Shown here: in pieces, positions 34,446 through 43,961 of the stretch
How the letters are laid out: each line of letters starts with the position of its first letter
Position numbering within the stretch: position 1 is the first letter of the stretch
NCBI RefSeq assembly: GCF_016019935.1
Contig: NZ_JAECMT010000003.1
Span: 381,388 to 445,387 of the forward strand
Source: Paenibacillus sp. GSMTC-2017
Lineage (GTDB): Bacteria > Bacillota > Bacilli > Paenibacillales > Paenibacillaceae
Length of the DNA stretch: 64,000 nucleotides
Direction: 5' to 3'
Notes under the pieces: model-generated
The model's database searches: none
Told to the model about the DNA's origin: nothing
What the model saw: the letters and a program-made list of their open reading frames with translations, nothing else
Position numbers and translations under genes: made by a program

Positions 34446-36296
34446 CTAACCGGAATGCGTGTAGACGGCTTCACTACCCTCCATCTGTTGCCATAACTTG
34501 CGATAGATACCACCCTCACGCTGAAGAAGCTCACGATGTGAACCTTGCTCTTTAATGACGCCAGACTCCATTGCAACGATCACATCTGCTTCTTGAACGG
34601 TCGTTAGGCGATGAGCGATAACAAGTAGAGAACTGCTACGTTCACGGATACGAGATAATATACCTGCCATTACACGCCGCTCTGTTTCAAGATCTAGAGC
34701 AGAGGTAGCTTCGTCAAATATCCAGATCGGCCTGTCTGCAAGCACTGCACGGGCAATGGCTAACCGTTGTTTTTGTCCTCCGCTAAGCGAATTTCCATGT
34801 TCATTTATACGTGTGTCATAACCATCTGGAAGAGCTTCGATAAACGTATGTGCTTCTGCGATTTTAGCTGCTTTTATGAGATCAGCTTCCTGTGCGTGAG
34901 GCATCGCCATTAGCAAATTATCTCGAATTGTTCCCGAGAATAGATAAGGATTTTGTGGTACATATGAAACATTTTGTCTAGCAAGTTCTGCATTGATTAG
35001 AGAAGATGTACCATAGATATTTACCGAGCCATCAATAGGGAAAAGTAGTCCAGCGCCTAGCTTCGCGACAGTCGATTTTCCTGAGCCACTTGTTCCAACG
35101 ATAGCGGTGAACGAACTTGGCCCGAGGGAGAACTCGAAATCGTTTAACAACTGTTTATTTGCCGTGTAAGCATCGACATTGTCTATACCATCCATCTCTT
35201 GAATACCCGCGCGTTGCTCGTATTGAAAGGATACTCGATTCCAAGTCAGAACAGACATATCGCTAGTATAGGCAACGGTTTGGGGTACATCAACTTCCTC
35301 TGAAGGCTCCTTCTTAGCTCGCCATATGCTTGCTATACGAGCTGCAGCACCTTTTGATTCCTGTATTTCACCCCATAAGCGTCCAAGATTGAGTAGTGGA
35401 TCGTATACTCTCCAAATGAGTATAAAAAATGCCATAAGTGCTCCCAGTTGTAACTTACCCTCCACAGCTAGCCATGCAACCGCTAGAATAGAGCCCCATG
35501 AGATGAATAGAGCTAGTGTAGTCGTTAATACGTTTACAAGCTGCTGAAGCCACATTCTACGCATGTATAACTTGTTAAGATGGTTCCGCTGCTTAATGAA
35601 ACGATCCATCATCCAGTTTTCGGCATCGAATGCTCGTAACGTATCCATACTTTGTAGAGCATCTTGTTGGCATTGCCGGAAGATTCCTTCTGCATCTGCG
35701 ACTTCTTTTCCAATTCGTTGAAGACGATGACGTAGCAAATGGCTACCGATAAGGCCAAAGGGCATAAGAAGCATAATCCCAGCAGTAACTTGCCATTGAA
35801 GTGTTAGCATATAAAGACAAGCGAGAATTAGCATGAAAATTTGGGTACCCATGTTATTGAATATGGTGACAAGCAATGTGGTCACTTTACTGGAATCCCA
35901 CATGATTCGCTGAGAAAGATCCGCTGAATGCGAGGCTTGAGATTTTTCAAGTGGTAACCGTTGCGTATGATCAACCAATTCTAATGTGATAGCCCGATGA
36001 AGTTTGCTCATATTATTTTGTTTAAGATAATGACCAAGAAGTCCCAGTCCAGTTAGTGCTAGTAGAAGAACATTGAAAATAATGAGTGCTGTTTGAACTT
36101 GTTTTAGATCTCCATCTTCTAATATATTGAAGTAAGTCTCCAGTACAATTGGGATCATCATATTAATAATCAAGTCGCTTAAGCAGAACAATATAGCGAT
36201 AATAAACCACAATCGATTTGAACCAAGTCGATTCCATAGCATAGGGACAAGTTCGCGGATTTTTGGTGTAGCACTTAATCTATTATTTGATTGCAT
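34446..36296 (-). CDS. ABC exporter half-transporter, subunit 2
   Basis: 616-aa fused membrane/ATPase protein, six predicted helices then an ATPase domain. Walker A G-T-S-G-S-G-K-S-T, signature L-S-G-G-Q-K-Q-R, Walker B I-W-I-F-D-E with the catalytic Glu, and H-loop I-A-H-R-L. It is coupled to the upstream half-transporter by a one-base stop/start overlap, so a heterodimeric exporter is expected. The substrate (drug, lipid or peptide) is unknown. Confidence 0.9.
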   Translation of the reverse strand: MQSNNRLSATPKIRELVPMLWNRLGSNRLWFIIAILFCLSDLIINMMIPIVLETYFNILEDGDLKQVQTALIIFNVLLLALTGLGLLGHYLKQNNMSKLHRAITLELVDHTQRLPLEKSQASHSADLSQRIMWDSSKVTTLLVTIFNNMGTQIFMLILACLYMLTLQWQVTAGIMLLMPFGLIGSHLLRHRLQRIGKEVADAEGIFRQCQQDALQSMDTLRAFDAENWMMDRFIKQRNHLNKLYMRRMWLQQLVNVLTTTLALFISWGSILAVAWLAVEGKLQLGALMAFFILIWRVYDPLLNLGRLWGEIQESKGAAARIASIWRAKKEPSEEVDVPQTVAYTSDMSVLTWNRVSFQYEQRAGIQEMDGIDNVDAYTANKQLLNDFEFSLGPSSFTAIVGTSGSGKSTVAKLGAGLLFPIDGSVNIYGTSSLINAELARQNVSYVPQNPYLFSGTIRDNLLMAMPHAQEADLIKAAKIAEAHTFIEALPDGYDTRINEHGNSLSGGQKQRLAIARAVLADRPIWIFDEATSALDLETERRVMAGILSRIRERSSSLLVIAHRLTTVQEADVIVAMESGVIKEQGSHRELLQREGGIYRKLWQQMEGSEAVYTHSG

Positions 36297-38074
36297 TATG
36301 CCAAACTCCTTTCAAGCACTTCATCCCCATCAGCCCATTCACCTGCTTGAACAAGAGAAGCATAACGCCCTTGTTGGCTCATTAATTCGTAATGAGTTCC
36401 AGCTTCCATTAATTGTCCATTCTCTACGTACAAAATGCAGTCGGCATCTCTCACCGTCGATAACCGATGTGCAACAACGATAACTGTCCGATCTTGTTTC
36501 ATTGCCTGTAATGCTTCCTGCATAAGTGATTCATTTGTTGCGTCAAGTGCAGAAGTAGGTTCATCTAACAATAAAATGCGAGGATTACGGACATAAGCTC
36601 TTGCTAAAGCTAGCCGTTGTTTTTCTCCACCGGAAAGTCGTCCGCCGCTTTCGCCAAGTCGGCTATTATATCCATCTGGTAAAGCTTCAATAAAGGAGTG
36701 TGCATTAGCCAGCTTTGCAGCTTCTACAATGTCATCATCCGTAGCATCTTGTCTGCCGATACGGATGTTTTCTGCTACAGTAGCATCAAGTACAGCAGTA
36801 TCTTGTGGTAAATAAGCTGCTTGCTCCCGCCATTGCTTCCAGTTCGCATCATTCAGCGCTGATTTTCCGTAGTGGATCGTCCCTGAGTCAGCAGGATATA
36901 AACCGAGCAGTAGTTTGAGTATAGTGCTTTTGCCGCTTCCGCTAGGTCCTACGAGTGCTGTAGTTCTGCCTTGAGCGAAGCTGGCAGAGAAGTTTGAAAT
37001 AACGAGTTTATCGCCATAACGGAAAGTTACATTGTCGAGATGAATATCAGCTTGAGAGGAGAGATTGTTTATATCGATGGTGTTCGTATTTTGTTTCGCA
37101 GGTGACTCTTCTGTTAATTCCAATACGCGTCCAGCATGGGCAATGGCATCCTGAACCGCAGCCCAGCTGTTAGTGAGATGTGCCATAGGAAATACAAGCC
37201 TCTCATAAGATAGAATAAATGCTGCTATCGCACCAATACTTAATGTACCGTTAACGACCATCCATGCTCCCATACCTAAAATATATGCTTGACCAAATGA
37301 AAATCCGATCATAATAGATGAATTCGTTAGTGTACGAAGAAAATCAGTACGAAGCCATCTCCGCCGAGTCGTTTCTACACTGCTTCCCCATTGCTCATTA
37401 AATGATGCGCGAAGGCCATAACTACGTGTAACCTCTCCGCCTTGAAGTTGATCAAGTAAAGCAGCATCGGTTTTTGCTTGTGACTCGTTCGTCAATTCTT
37501 GATTTTTCCTGATTGGTTTACCTAGCCAGTTACTTAAGAGAGGAATTAATAGAGCAACAACAATGGCACCAGCCATAAGCTCCCAAGAGAGGACAGTTAA
37601 ATATATAAATAAAAAAACGATGGATAATGAATTTTGAATCAGTTCTGGCAACTTTTGATTCATGCCTGTTTGTGCACTTGTTGCGGATTGATTCATTCGT
37701 TGGAGCTTATCTCCAGTATGCCAGCCCATAAATTTAGCCATTCGCATAATAAATAATCCGTGAAGTACTTCCCGTTGCAGTTCTAGTGTTGTGCGATTAG
37801 ATAACTTTTGCATAAGAAATGCTCTAACTGTAGATATGAAGAGTTCAGAGGCGAATAAGATCCCGAACAATATAGCAGCAGCTTTTAGTGCGCTTTTATC
37901 CATCTCTTTGGCAGCATCGAACAATTGGCGCATAGCTTCCGCCCAGCCAACAGGCAATAATGATGCAGATACTGCGATCACACTTACACCTAAATAAGAT
38001 AACCAATGTTTTTTTGCACGCTTCATCATGTTCATTAAAATGCGATAAGAGCTAGATTTGGCCGAAATAGTCAA
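36296..38074 (-). CDS. ABC exporter half-transporter, subunit 1
   Basis: 592-aa partner of the gene at 34446. Walker A G-P-S-G-S-G-K-S-T, signature L-S-G-G-E-K-Q-R, Walker B L-L-L-D-E-P and H-loop V-A-H-R-L. Both subunits keep canonical catalytic residues, so both ATP sites may hydrolyse, unlike the second exporter pair at 40368-43894. First gene of its operon; GGAGGTGC precedes its ATG. Confidence 0.9.
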   Translation of the reverse strand: MTISAKSSSYRILMNMMKRAKKHWLSYLGVSVIAVSASLLPVGWAEAMRQLFDAAKEMDKSALKAAAILFGILFASELFISTVRAFLMQKLSNRTTLELQREVLHGLFIMRMAKFMGWHTGDKLQRMNQSATSAQTGMNQKLPELIQNSLSIVFLFIYLTVLSWELMAGAIVVALLIPLLSNWLGKPIRKNQELTNESQAKTDAALLDQLQGGEVTRSYGLRASFNEQWGSSVETTRRRWLRTDFLRTLTNSSIMIGFSFGQAYILGMGAWMVVNGTLSIGAIAAFILSYERLVFPMAHLTNSWAAVQDAIAHAGRVLELTEESPAKQNTNTIDINNLSSQADIHLDNVTFRYGDKLVISNFSASFAQGRTTALVGPSGSGKSTILKLLLGLYPADSGTIHYGKSALNDANWKQWREQAAYLPQDTAVLDATVAENIRIGRQDATDDDIVEAAKLANAHSFIEALPDGYNSRLGESGGRLSGGEKQRLALARAYVRNPRILLLDEPTSALDATNESLMQEALQAMKQDRTVIVVAHRLSTVRDADCILYVENGQLMEAGTHYELMSQQGRYASLVQAGEWADGDEVLERSLA

Positions 38075-38263
38075 GTAAGCACCTCCGAAATGTCCATCTA
38101 GTTATTCATAATGCCATAAAATAGCATAAGTGCATAGATACTCTAGTTGGAACCGTCATCGGTCTAGAGAATGAGGACTCTTGCAAGTGACTCCCCCTAA
38201 AAATGGAAATAGGCTATAATGGTTATAGTAATGAGAGAAAATGCTAACAGGAGTGATCAGAAT

Positions 38264-38947
38264 ATGAAGTACGAAGTTTTGAATAAAGGTGCTTTCGCTA
38301 TGCTTAGTCTAAAGCTCTCACAAGGAGATCGAATAAAAGCGGAGTCGGGAGCAATGGTTTCTATGTCACCTTCTCTTGATCTAAAAGGTACGACAGAAGG
38401 TGGGATTATGAAAGGGCTTGGGAGACTGCTTAGTGGTGAAAGCTTCTTTTTCCAAGAAGTTAATGCATCGATGGGTGATGGTGAGCTAGTGCTTGCTCCC
38501 AGGTCATTAGGCGATGTTCAAGCAATCGAATTGGATGGCAGCCAAACACTACTTGTACAGAAGGATGGATTTCTTGCAGCCACGGATGGAATAGAAATTA
38601 GTACAAAAATGCAAAATCTGAGTAAAGGTATATTTTCTGGAGAAGGCTTTTTTATCGTAGAAATAAGCGGTAGAGGAACTGTGTTCCTATCCTCATTTGG
38701 TGCCATCCATGAGGTAAAGCTTGCGCCAGGTGAAGAAATTGTTATAGATAACGGACATCTTGTTGCTTGGCCCAAAACAATGCAATATAGTATCGAGAAA
38801 TCGTCTAAGGGCTGGGTGTCTAGTTTAAAAAGTGGTGAAATGCTCGTCTGCCGCTTTAAAGGTGAAGGAGTTATTCTTGTCCAAAGCCGCAACCCAGGCA
38901 GCTTTGGTAACTGGCTTCGTCGTTATATTCCAACAACGTCAAGCTAG
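38264..38947 (+). CDS. AIM24/TIGR00266-family protein
   Basis: 227-aa protein. Seen: M-L-S-L-K-L-x-x-G-D-x-I-x-A-E-S-G-A-M-V and G-R-G-T-V-F-L-S-S-F-G, both typical of the family (beta-rich, function unclear). ATG at 38264 follows CAGGAGTGAT; the longer frame to 38219 lacks a site. Single gene ending in a strong terminator. Confidence 0.85.
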   Translation: MKYEVLNKGAFAMLSLKLSQGDRIKAESGAMVSMSPSLDLKGTTEGGIMKGLGRLLSGESFFFQEVNASMGDGELVLAPRSLGDVQAIELDGSQTLLVQKDGFLAATDGIEISTKMQNLSKGIFSGEGFFIVEISGRGTVFLSSFGAIHEVKLAPGEEIVIDNGHLVAWPKTMQYSIEKSSKGWVSSLKSGEMLVCRFKGEGVILVQSRNPGSFGNWLRRYIPTTSS

Positions 38948-38953
38948 TAACAA

Positions 38954-38996
38954 AAAACAGTCCTTAATCGATATTGCATCGATTAAGGACTGTTTT
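38954..38996. terminator. Bidirectional terminator
   Basis: Perfect 19-bp stem (38954-38972 with 38978-38996), 5-nt loop, A-rich left and T-rich right. Serves the AIM24-like gene and the convergent exonuclease gene, whose last codons it overlaps. Confidence 0.88.
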
Positions 38997-39750
38997 AAGC
39001 AAGCTCTAGCGTGATTGGGCAATGATCGCTACCCATAATCGATGAATCGATACCTGCCGCTGTTATCGCAGATGCTAGCTTATTAGAAACGATAAAATAA
39101 TCGATACGCCAGCCGATGTTCCTCTCTCTCACTTTCGCCATATAGGACCACCATGAGAAGGAGTCTGTACGTTCAGGATGAAGATGACGGAAAGAATCAA
39201 CGAATCCAGCGTCAAGGAAAGAAGTCATACATGATCGTTCTTCGGCAGTGAATCCCGAATTTCCATGGTTAGACTTTGCATTTTTGATATCGATTTCTGC
39301 GTGAGCTACGTTCAGGTCCCCGCATACAACAACAGGTTTGTTAATATCCAATTTCCTAACATACTCGAGGAACCGACTTTCCCATTCCAAGCGGTAGGGG
39401 AGGCGTGAAAGGTCTCGTTTAGCGTTAGGTGTATATACATTTACGAGATAGAAAGTTTCGAATTCGAGCGTTAACATTCTGCCTTCGGGTTCTTCATTCT
39501 CTTCCAAGCCATACCAGACGGATAACGGCTTTTCTTTTGTAAATACTGCTGTACCTGAGTAGCCTTTTTTCTGTGCATAGTTCCAGTATTGATGATATGC
39601 TTCGCCGAGATCGAGGTCGATCTGACCTTCTTGCAGCTTCGTCTCTTGGAGACAAAAAATGTCTGCTTGAGCGCTCTGGAAATAGTCAATGAAACCTTTG
39701 CCGACACATGCGCGCAGACCATTAACGTTCCAGGATACTAGCTTTGTCAT
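38995..39750 (-). CDS. exoA: Exodeoxyribonuclease III / AP endonuclease
   Basis: 251-aa DNA repair nuclease of the exonuclease III family. Motifs: S-W-N-V-N-G-L-R, L-Q-E-T-K (metal Glu), G-D-L-N-V-A-H, W-R-I-D-Y and G-S-D-H-C-P-I (catalytic Asp-His). ATG at 39750 lies 10 bases after AAGGAG; a TTG at 39759 is too close to that site. It cleaves abasic sites and degrades 3' ends. It probably follows its DUF4190-type neighbour only by chance, which ends up in the same orientation. Confidence 0.94.
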   Translation of the reverse strand: MTKLVSWNVNGLRACVGKGFIDYFQSAQADIFCLQETKLQEGQIDLDLGEAYHQYWNYAQKKGYSGTAVFTKEKPLSVWYGLEENEEPEGRMLTLEFETFYLVNVYTPNAKRDLSRLPYRLEWESRFLEYVRKLDINKPVVVCGDLNVAHAEIDIKNAKSNHGNSGFTAEERSCMTSFLDAGFVDSFRHLHPERTDSFSWWSYMAKVRERNIGWRIDYFIVSNKLASAITAAGIDSSIMGSDHCPITLELA

Positions 39751-39770
39751 TGTAGGCAATCTCCTTGATT

Positions 39771-40232
39771 CTAGTAATAGTTATAGTTATTGTAATCTGA
39801 GGAAGCAGCGAAGATGACTACTACTATAACGAATACAATGACAACTAACCAAAGTAGGGAGCCTGCGATGCTGCAAATAAGACCAGCAATTGCTAAACCT
39901 TTTCCTTGTTCATTCGTTTTCTTAATTTCTTTGAGTGACAATGCACTCAAAATAATGCCAACTATACCAGGTAAAAATCCAATATAAGGTATAACAATTG
40001 CAAGTATGCCTAATACAAGTGCAGCAATTGATTTTCCGTTTGTTTTTGGCGGATTCGCATAAGGTTGGTAGTTTGGCGGATAACCATAGTTTGGTGGTTG
40101 CTGCCCGAAAGCATTGTATCCATTATTTTGATTCTGATCTTGAAATTGATTTTGATTCTGATCTTGAAATTGATTTTGAAACGGATTCTGATTCGGGTTC
40201 GAATTAGGGTTTTGATTCGAGTTTTGATCCAA
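39771..40232 (-). CDS. DUF4190-type membrane protein with Gln/Asn-rich N-terminus
   Basis: 153-aa protein. Residues 1-60 are low-complexity Asn/Gln/Pro/Tyr-rich with duplicated F-Q-D-Q-N-Q-N blocks. Residues 65-145 hold two hydrophobic helices with A-L-V-L-G-I-L-A-I and L-S-L-K-E-I-K-K, typical of DUF4190. The N-terminus is probably cytoplasmic and disordered. AAGGAGGAAAT precedes the ATG. Function unknown. Confidence 0.8.
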   Translation of the reverse strand: MDQNSNQNPNSNPNQNPFQNQFQDQNQNQFQDQNQNNGYNAFGQQPPNYGYPPNYQPYANPPKTNGKSIAALVLGILAIVIPYIGFLPGIVGIILSALSLKEIKKTNEQGKGLAIAGLICSIAGSLLWLVVIVFVIVVVIFAASSDYNNYNYY

Positions 40233-40367
40233 TGTATTTCCTCCTTATTTAATCTAGGTTGAAGATTGTAGAAAATTGTAGAATAACAATCTAATCTGTA
40301 AAAATAATATCAGACATGGCTATTGCTTACAACAAATGATTGTAAAGCATGTGAGGAAGGAGTAACA

Positions 40368-42125
40368 ATGAGTAACTCTAAGGGATCAAACACATTTAAC
40401 CACTACTACAGTATGCTTAGCAAATACTTGTTACCCCATAAGTCTTCATTAATTGGTTTGACGATTTTATTGTTTGGTTCAATTGGGCTTCAACTCGTCA
40501 ATCCTCAAATCATTCGCTATTTCATCGATACGGCGGGATCTGATAAACCAATCGAACTTTTAATGTACGCAGCATTACTATTTATCGGCTTCTCTCTCGT
40601 ACAGCAGATTATCGCTGTTATTGCTACATATGTAAGTGAAAACTTGGCTTGGCGTACGACAAACAAGCTACGAGGTGATTTAGCAGAGCATTGCTTGCGA
40701 CTCGATATGTCCTTCCACAAATCAAATACATCAGGTTCTTTGATTGAACGAGTAGATGGTGATGTGAATGCGTTAGCTAATTTTTTCTCTAGTTTTATTA
40801 TTAATATGGCAGGCAATTTATTTTTAATGCTCGGTATAATCATTCTCTTATTCCGTGAAAATATGTGGATTGGCGCTGGGATGCTTGTTTTCGTTATTTC
40901 AATATTTTCGATTGTGAAATGGATTCGCAAAATAGCAGCTCCTGTTTGGCAGAACTGGCGTCAAGCTAATGCAGAGTTTTACGGCTTTATTGGAGAACAT
41001 TTGGAAGGCACGGAAGATACTCGCGCGAATGGAGCTTCTGGTTTTGTTATGAACCGGTTTTATTCTTTGTTAAGAAGGATGTTTCCACTTAGAAAGAAAG
41101 CATTTTTAGGATTTGCATCGATGTGGATTTCGACGATTATTGTGTTTGCACTTGCAAATGCAATGGCTTTAGTTATTTGTGCTCATTTGTGGAAAACAGG
41201 CCAAATTACGATAGGTACGATTTATCTTATTTTCTTTTATACGGAGCTGCTTGCTAAACCGATCGAAAAGATTCGACTCCAGCTTGAAGATTTACAAAAG
41301 GCTGATGCAAGTATGAAGAGGATTAGAGAGTTGTTTAACTTAAAGCCAAAGGTACAAGATGGGCCTGGCGTATTATTGCCTGAGGGACCGCTTGCAGTCG
41401 CTTTTCATGATGTGACGTTTGGCTATGATGATCAACCTAACCTCTTAAGTCTGAACATCGATCTTAAGCCTGGTCAAGTGCTCGGTTTATTGGGACGTAC
41501 AGGAAGCGGGAAGACGACGATAGGACGTTTGTTGCTTCGTTTTTATGATCCTCAGGATGGCCAAATCACACTGAATGATGTAGATATTAAACAATGCACG
41601 CTATCAGAGCTAAGGAGTAAGGTGGCGCTAGTTACGCAAAGTATTGAAATATTACAAGGCAGTGTAAGAGATAATTTAACCTTCTATAATAGAAGCATTT
41701 CTGATGAAGCGATTGTAGCTGTGCTTGGTGATTTAGGGTTAACTGAATGGTATGCAGCATTACCGAATGGACTGGATACTTTATTAGACTCCGGTGGAGG
41801 AAGTTTGTCTGCTGGTGAAGCTCAGTTACTTGCGTTCGCACGTGTATTTCTGAGTGAGCCTGGCCTAGTCATATTAGATGAAGCATCCTCTAGACTTGAT
41901 CCGCTAACTGAGCAACGATTAGAGAAGGCAGTCGATAAGCTGCTTCGAGAACGTACGTGTATTATTATTGCACACCGATTATCTACCATTGAACGTGCTG
42001 ATCAGATTATCATTCTTGATCAAGGTGCAATTGTGGAGTCAGGTGAACGAAATAAATTAGCGACAGACCCATCCTCTAGATTTAACCGTATGCTTGCAGC
42101 AGGACTTGAGGAGGTGACAGTATGA
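40368..42125 (+). CDS. ABC exporter half-transporter, consensus Walker B
   Basis: 585-aa fused transporter. ATG at 40368 has GGAAGGAG upstream; the frame opens at 40323 without one. Walker A G-R-T-G-S-G-K-T-T, Walker B V-I-L-D-E with catalytic Glu, but the signature reads L-S-A-G-E rather than L-S-G-G-Q. The stop overlaps the partner gene by 4 bases (ATGA). Together with its partner this fits an asymmetric heterodimeric exporter. Substrate unknown. Confidence 0.9.
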   Translation: MSNSKGSNTFNHYYSMLSKYLLPHKSSLIGLTILLFGSIGLQLVNPQIIRYFIDTAGSDKPIELLMYAALLFIGFSLVQQIIAVIATYVSENLAWRTTNKLRGDLAEHCLRLDMSFHKSNTSGSLIERVDGDVNALANFFSSFIINMAGNLFLMLGIIILLFRENMWIGAGMLVFVISIFSIVKWIRKIAAPVWQNWRQANAEFYGFIGEHLEGTEDTRANGASGFVMNRFYSLLRRMFPLRKKAFLGFASMWISTIIVFALANAMALVICAHLWKTGQITIGTIYLIFFYTELLAKPIEKIRLQLEDLQKADASMKRIRELFNLKPKVQDGPGVLLPEGPLAVAFHDVTFGYDDQPNLLSLNIDLKPGQVLGLLGRTGSGKTTIGRLLLRFYDPQDGQITLNDVDIKQCTLSELRSKVALVTQSIEILQGSVRDNLTFYNRSISDEAIVAVLGDLGLTEWYAALPNGLDTLLDSGGGSLSAGEAQLLAFARVFLSEPGLVILDEASSRLDPLTEQRLEKAVDKLLRERTCIIIAHRLSTIERADQIIILDQGAIVESGERNKLATDPSSRFNRMLAAGLEEVTV

Positions 42126-43894
42126 ACACATTTCAATATATGATGCGGTTAATCGGATATCGCAAAGGCTGGTATATCGCTAACGCACTTGTATGGACGA
42201 TTATTTACTTAATGCCTATTTTCCCCGGACTTATAACGAAAGCTTTTTTTGATTCTTTAAAGATCGATGACCCAGTTATTTATGGAACAGGGATGCTGGT
42301 GGCCTTGTTGATTGGGGTTGCGCTAGCGCGCGGAATAAGTGTGTGGATCGGCTTTATAACCGACGTGAATTTCAGATTTAGAATGGGGATGCTCATTAGA
42401 CGTAATTTACTCGAGCATGTCCAGAAAGAGCCTGGGGCAAAGGCAATTCCGTGCTCACCAGGAGAAGCGATAAGTTACTTCCGTGATGATGTGGATCAAT
42501 CAGAGGAAGCGACAAGCTGGTCGGTCGATGTGTTCGGTATGACTTGTTTTGCGGTAGTAGCTTGTTTTATTCTCATTCGCATAGATGCAACTATGACGCT
42601 ACTCGTATTTCTACCACTTGTGCTTGTTGTTATTGCTGCACAGCTTGCGACGACAAAGTTGCAGAAATATCGTACGGCAAGCAGAGAAGCGACATCACAA
42701 GTAACAGGAGCGATAAGCGAAATGTTTGGCAACGTTCAAGCGATACAAGTTGCTGGCGCTGAGAAACGTGTAGTTGACCGTTTTAGAGGACTTAGCGATA
42801 ATCGGCGCAAGACGATGTTGAAGGATAAGCTAATGACAGAAGGGCTGGATTCGATCTTTTCCAATACAGTAAATTTAGGAACAGGACTTATTCTTCTGCT
42901 GGCAGGGGCGAAAATGCGAGGCGGTGAATTCGCCATTGGTGACTTTGCACTATTCGTATATTATTTAACGTTCGTCACACAATTTATCGCAAACTTTGGC
43001 AGGTTTCTAACTTACTATAAACAAATGGGCGTTGCATTTTCACGACTGACTTGGATTTTACAAGGGACATCAGCTCGAGTCCTTACATTGTATCGTTCTT
43101 TGAATTTGAAGAAGGGTGAAGGCAAAGTACCAGTAACAGCTACACTTAAGGAAAATGAAAAGCTGGAACTGCTTAAGGTTAAGGGACTTAGCTATCGTTA
43201 TCCAGAGACAGGTAGAGGTATCGATCACATTAATCTTCATATGCCGAGAGGTTCTTTTACAGTCGTTACAGGTCCAATTGGCTCAGGTAAAACGACACTT
43301 GTACGAGTGCTACTTGGATTGCTTCCCAAAGATAGTGGAGTAGTACAATGGAATGGCCAAGATGTAGATGATCATGGATCATTTTTTATTCCACCAAGAA
43401 GTGCATATACAGCTCAAGTGCCAAGACTATACAGTGATTCTCTCAGAGATAACATTTTGTTAGGACAGCCGGAGAATGAGGATCAGATGCGAAGAGCTAT
43501 TCATACTTCAGTAATGGAAGAAGATTTACGTCAACTGCCTCATGGCTTAGATACAATGATCGGGCCTCGAGGTGTTAAGTTATCGGGTGGTCAAGTTCAG
43601 CGCGGGGCAGCAGCACGTATGCTTGTAAGAGAAGCTGAGCTATATGTATTTGATGATTTATCGAGTGCATTGGATGTTGAGACTGAAAAGAAGCTTTGGA
43701 ACAGATTGTTTGAGGAGCGAGGAGATGCAACATGTCTTGTTATTTCACATCGCAAAGCCGCATTATCTCAAGCCGATCACATTATTGTTATGAAAGATGG
43801 CTACGTTGAAGCCGAAGGAACGCTTGATAAACTGTTGGAAGAGAGTGAATCATTGCGTCAGTTATGGCATGGTGACCAAGAGATAAAGAGTTAA
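42122..43894 (+). CDS. ABC exporter half-transporter, degenerate Walker B
   Basis: 590-aa partner of the preceding gene. Walker A G-P-I-G-S-G-K-T-T and signature L-S-G-G-Q are canonical, but Walker B reads V-F-D-D, with Asp in place of the catalytic Glu. The H-loop is I-S-H-R-K. Its non-catalytic Walker B would face the partner's degenerate L-S-A-G-E signature, forming the degenerate ATP site known from heterodimeric exporters, while the other site is canonical. Confidence 0.9.
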   Translation: MNTFQYMMRLIGYRKGWYIANALVWTIIYLMPIFPGLITKAFFDSLKIDDPVIYGTGMLVALLIGVALARGISVWIGFITDVNFRFRMGMLIRRNLLEHVQKEPGAKAIPCSPGEAISYFRDDVDQSEEATSWSVDVFGMTCFAVVACFILIRIDATMTLLVFLPLVLVVIAAQLATTKLQKYRTASREATSQVTGAISEMFGNVQAIQVAGAEKRVVDRFRGLSDNRRKTMLKDKLMTEGLDSIFSNTVNLGTGLILLLAGAKMRGGEFAIGDFALFVYYLTFVTQFIANFGRFLTYYKQMGVAFSRLTWILQGTSARVLTLYRSLNLKKGEGKVPVTATLKENEKLELLKVKGLSYRYPETGRGIDHINLHMPRGSFTVVTGPIGSGKTTLVRVLLGLLPKDSGVVQWNGQDVDDHGSFFIPPRSAYTAQVPRLYSDSLRDNILLGQPENEDQMRRAIHTSVMEEDLRQLPHGLDTMIGPRGVKLSGGQVQRGAAARMLVREAELYVFDDLSSALDVETEKKLWNRLFEERGDATCLVISHRKAALSQADHIIVMKDGYVEAEGTLDKLLEESESLRQLWHGDQEIKS

Positions 43895-43902
43895 GTGTAT
43901 AA

Positions 43903-43957
43903 AAAAAGGCGCCATTTCCAAAGATAGATCGTTATTCTTTGGTAATGACGCCTTTTT
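43903..43957. terminator. Bidirectional terminator
   Basis: A 22-nt imperfect stem (43903-43924 with 43936-43957) with only isolated mismatches, A-run on the left arm and T-run on the right, between convergent exporter and MMPL genes. Confidence 0.88.
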
Positions 43958-43961
43958 GAAA

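Noticed and set aside
34361..34555. Plus-strand 64-codon frame after the AraC gene
   Set aside because: It runs through a terminator hairpin and into the 3' end of the convergent ABC exporter gene; no family features.
39998..40262. Plus-strand frames opposite the DUF4190-like gene
   Set aside because: They are shadows of the Asn/Gln-rich low-complexity coding region on the minus strand.
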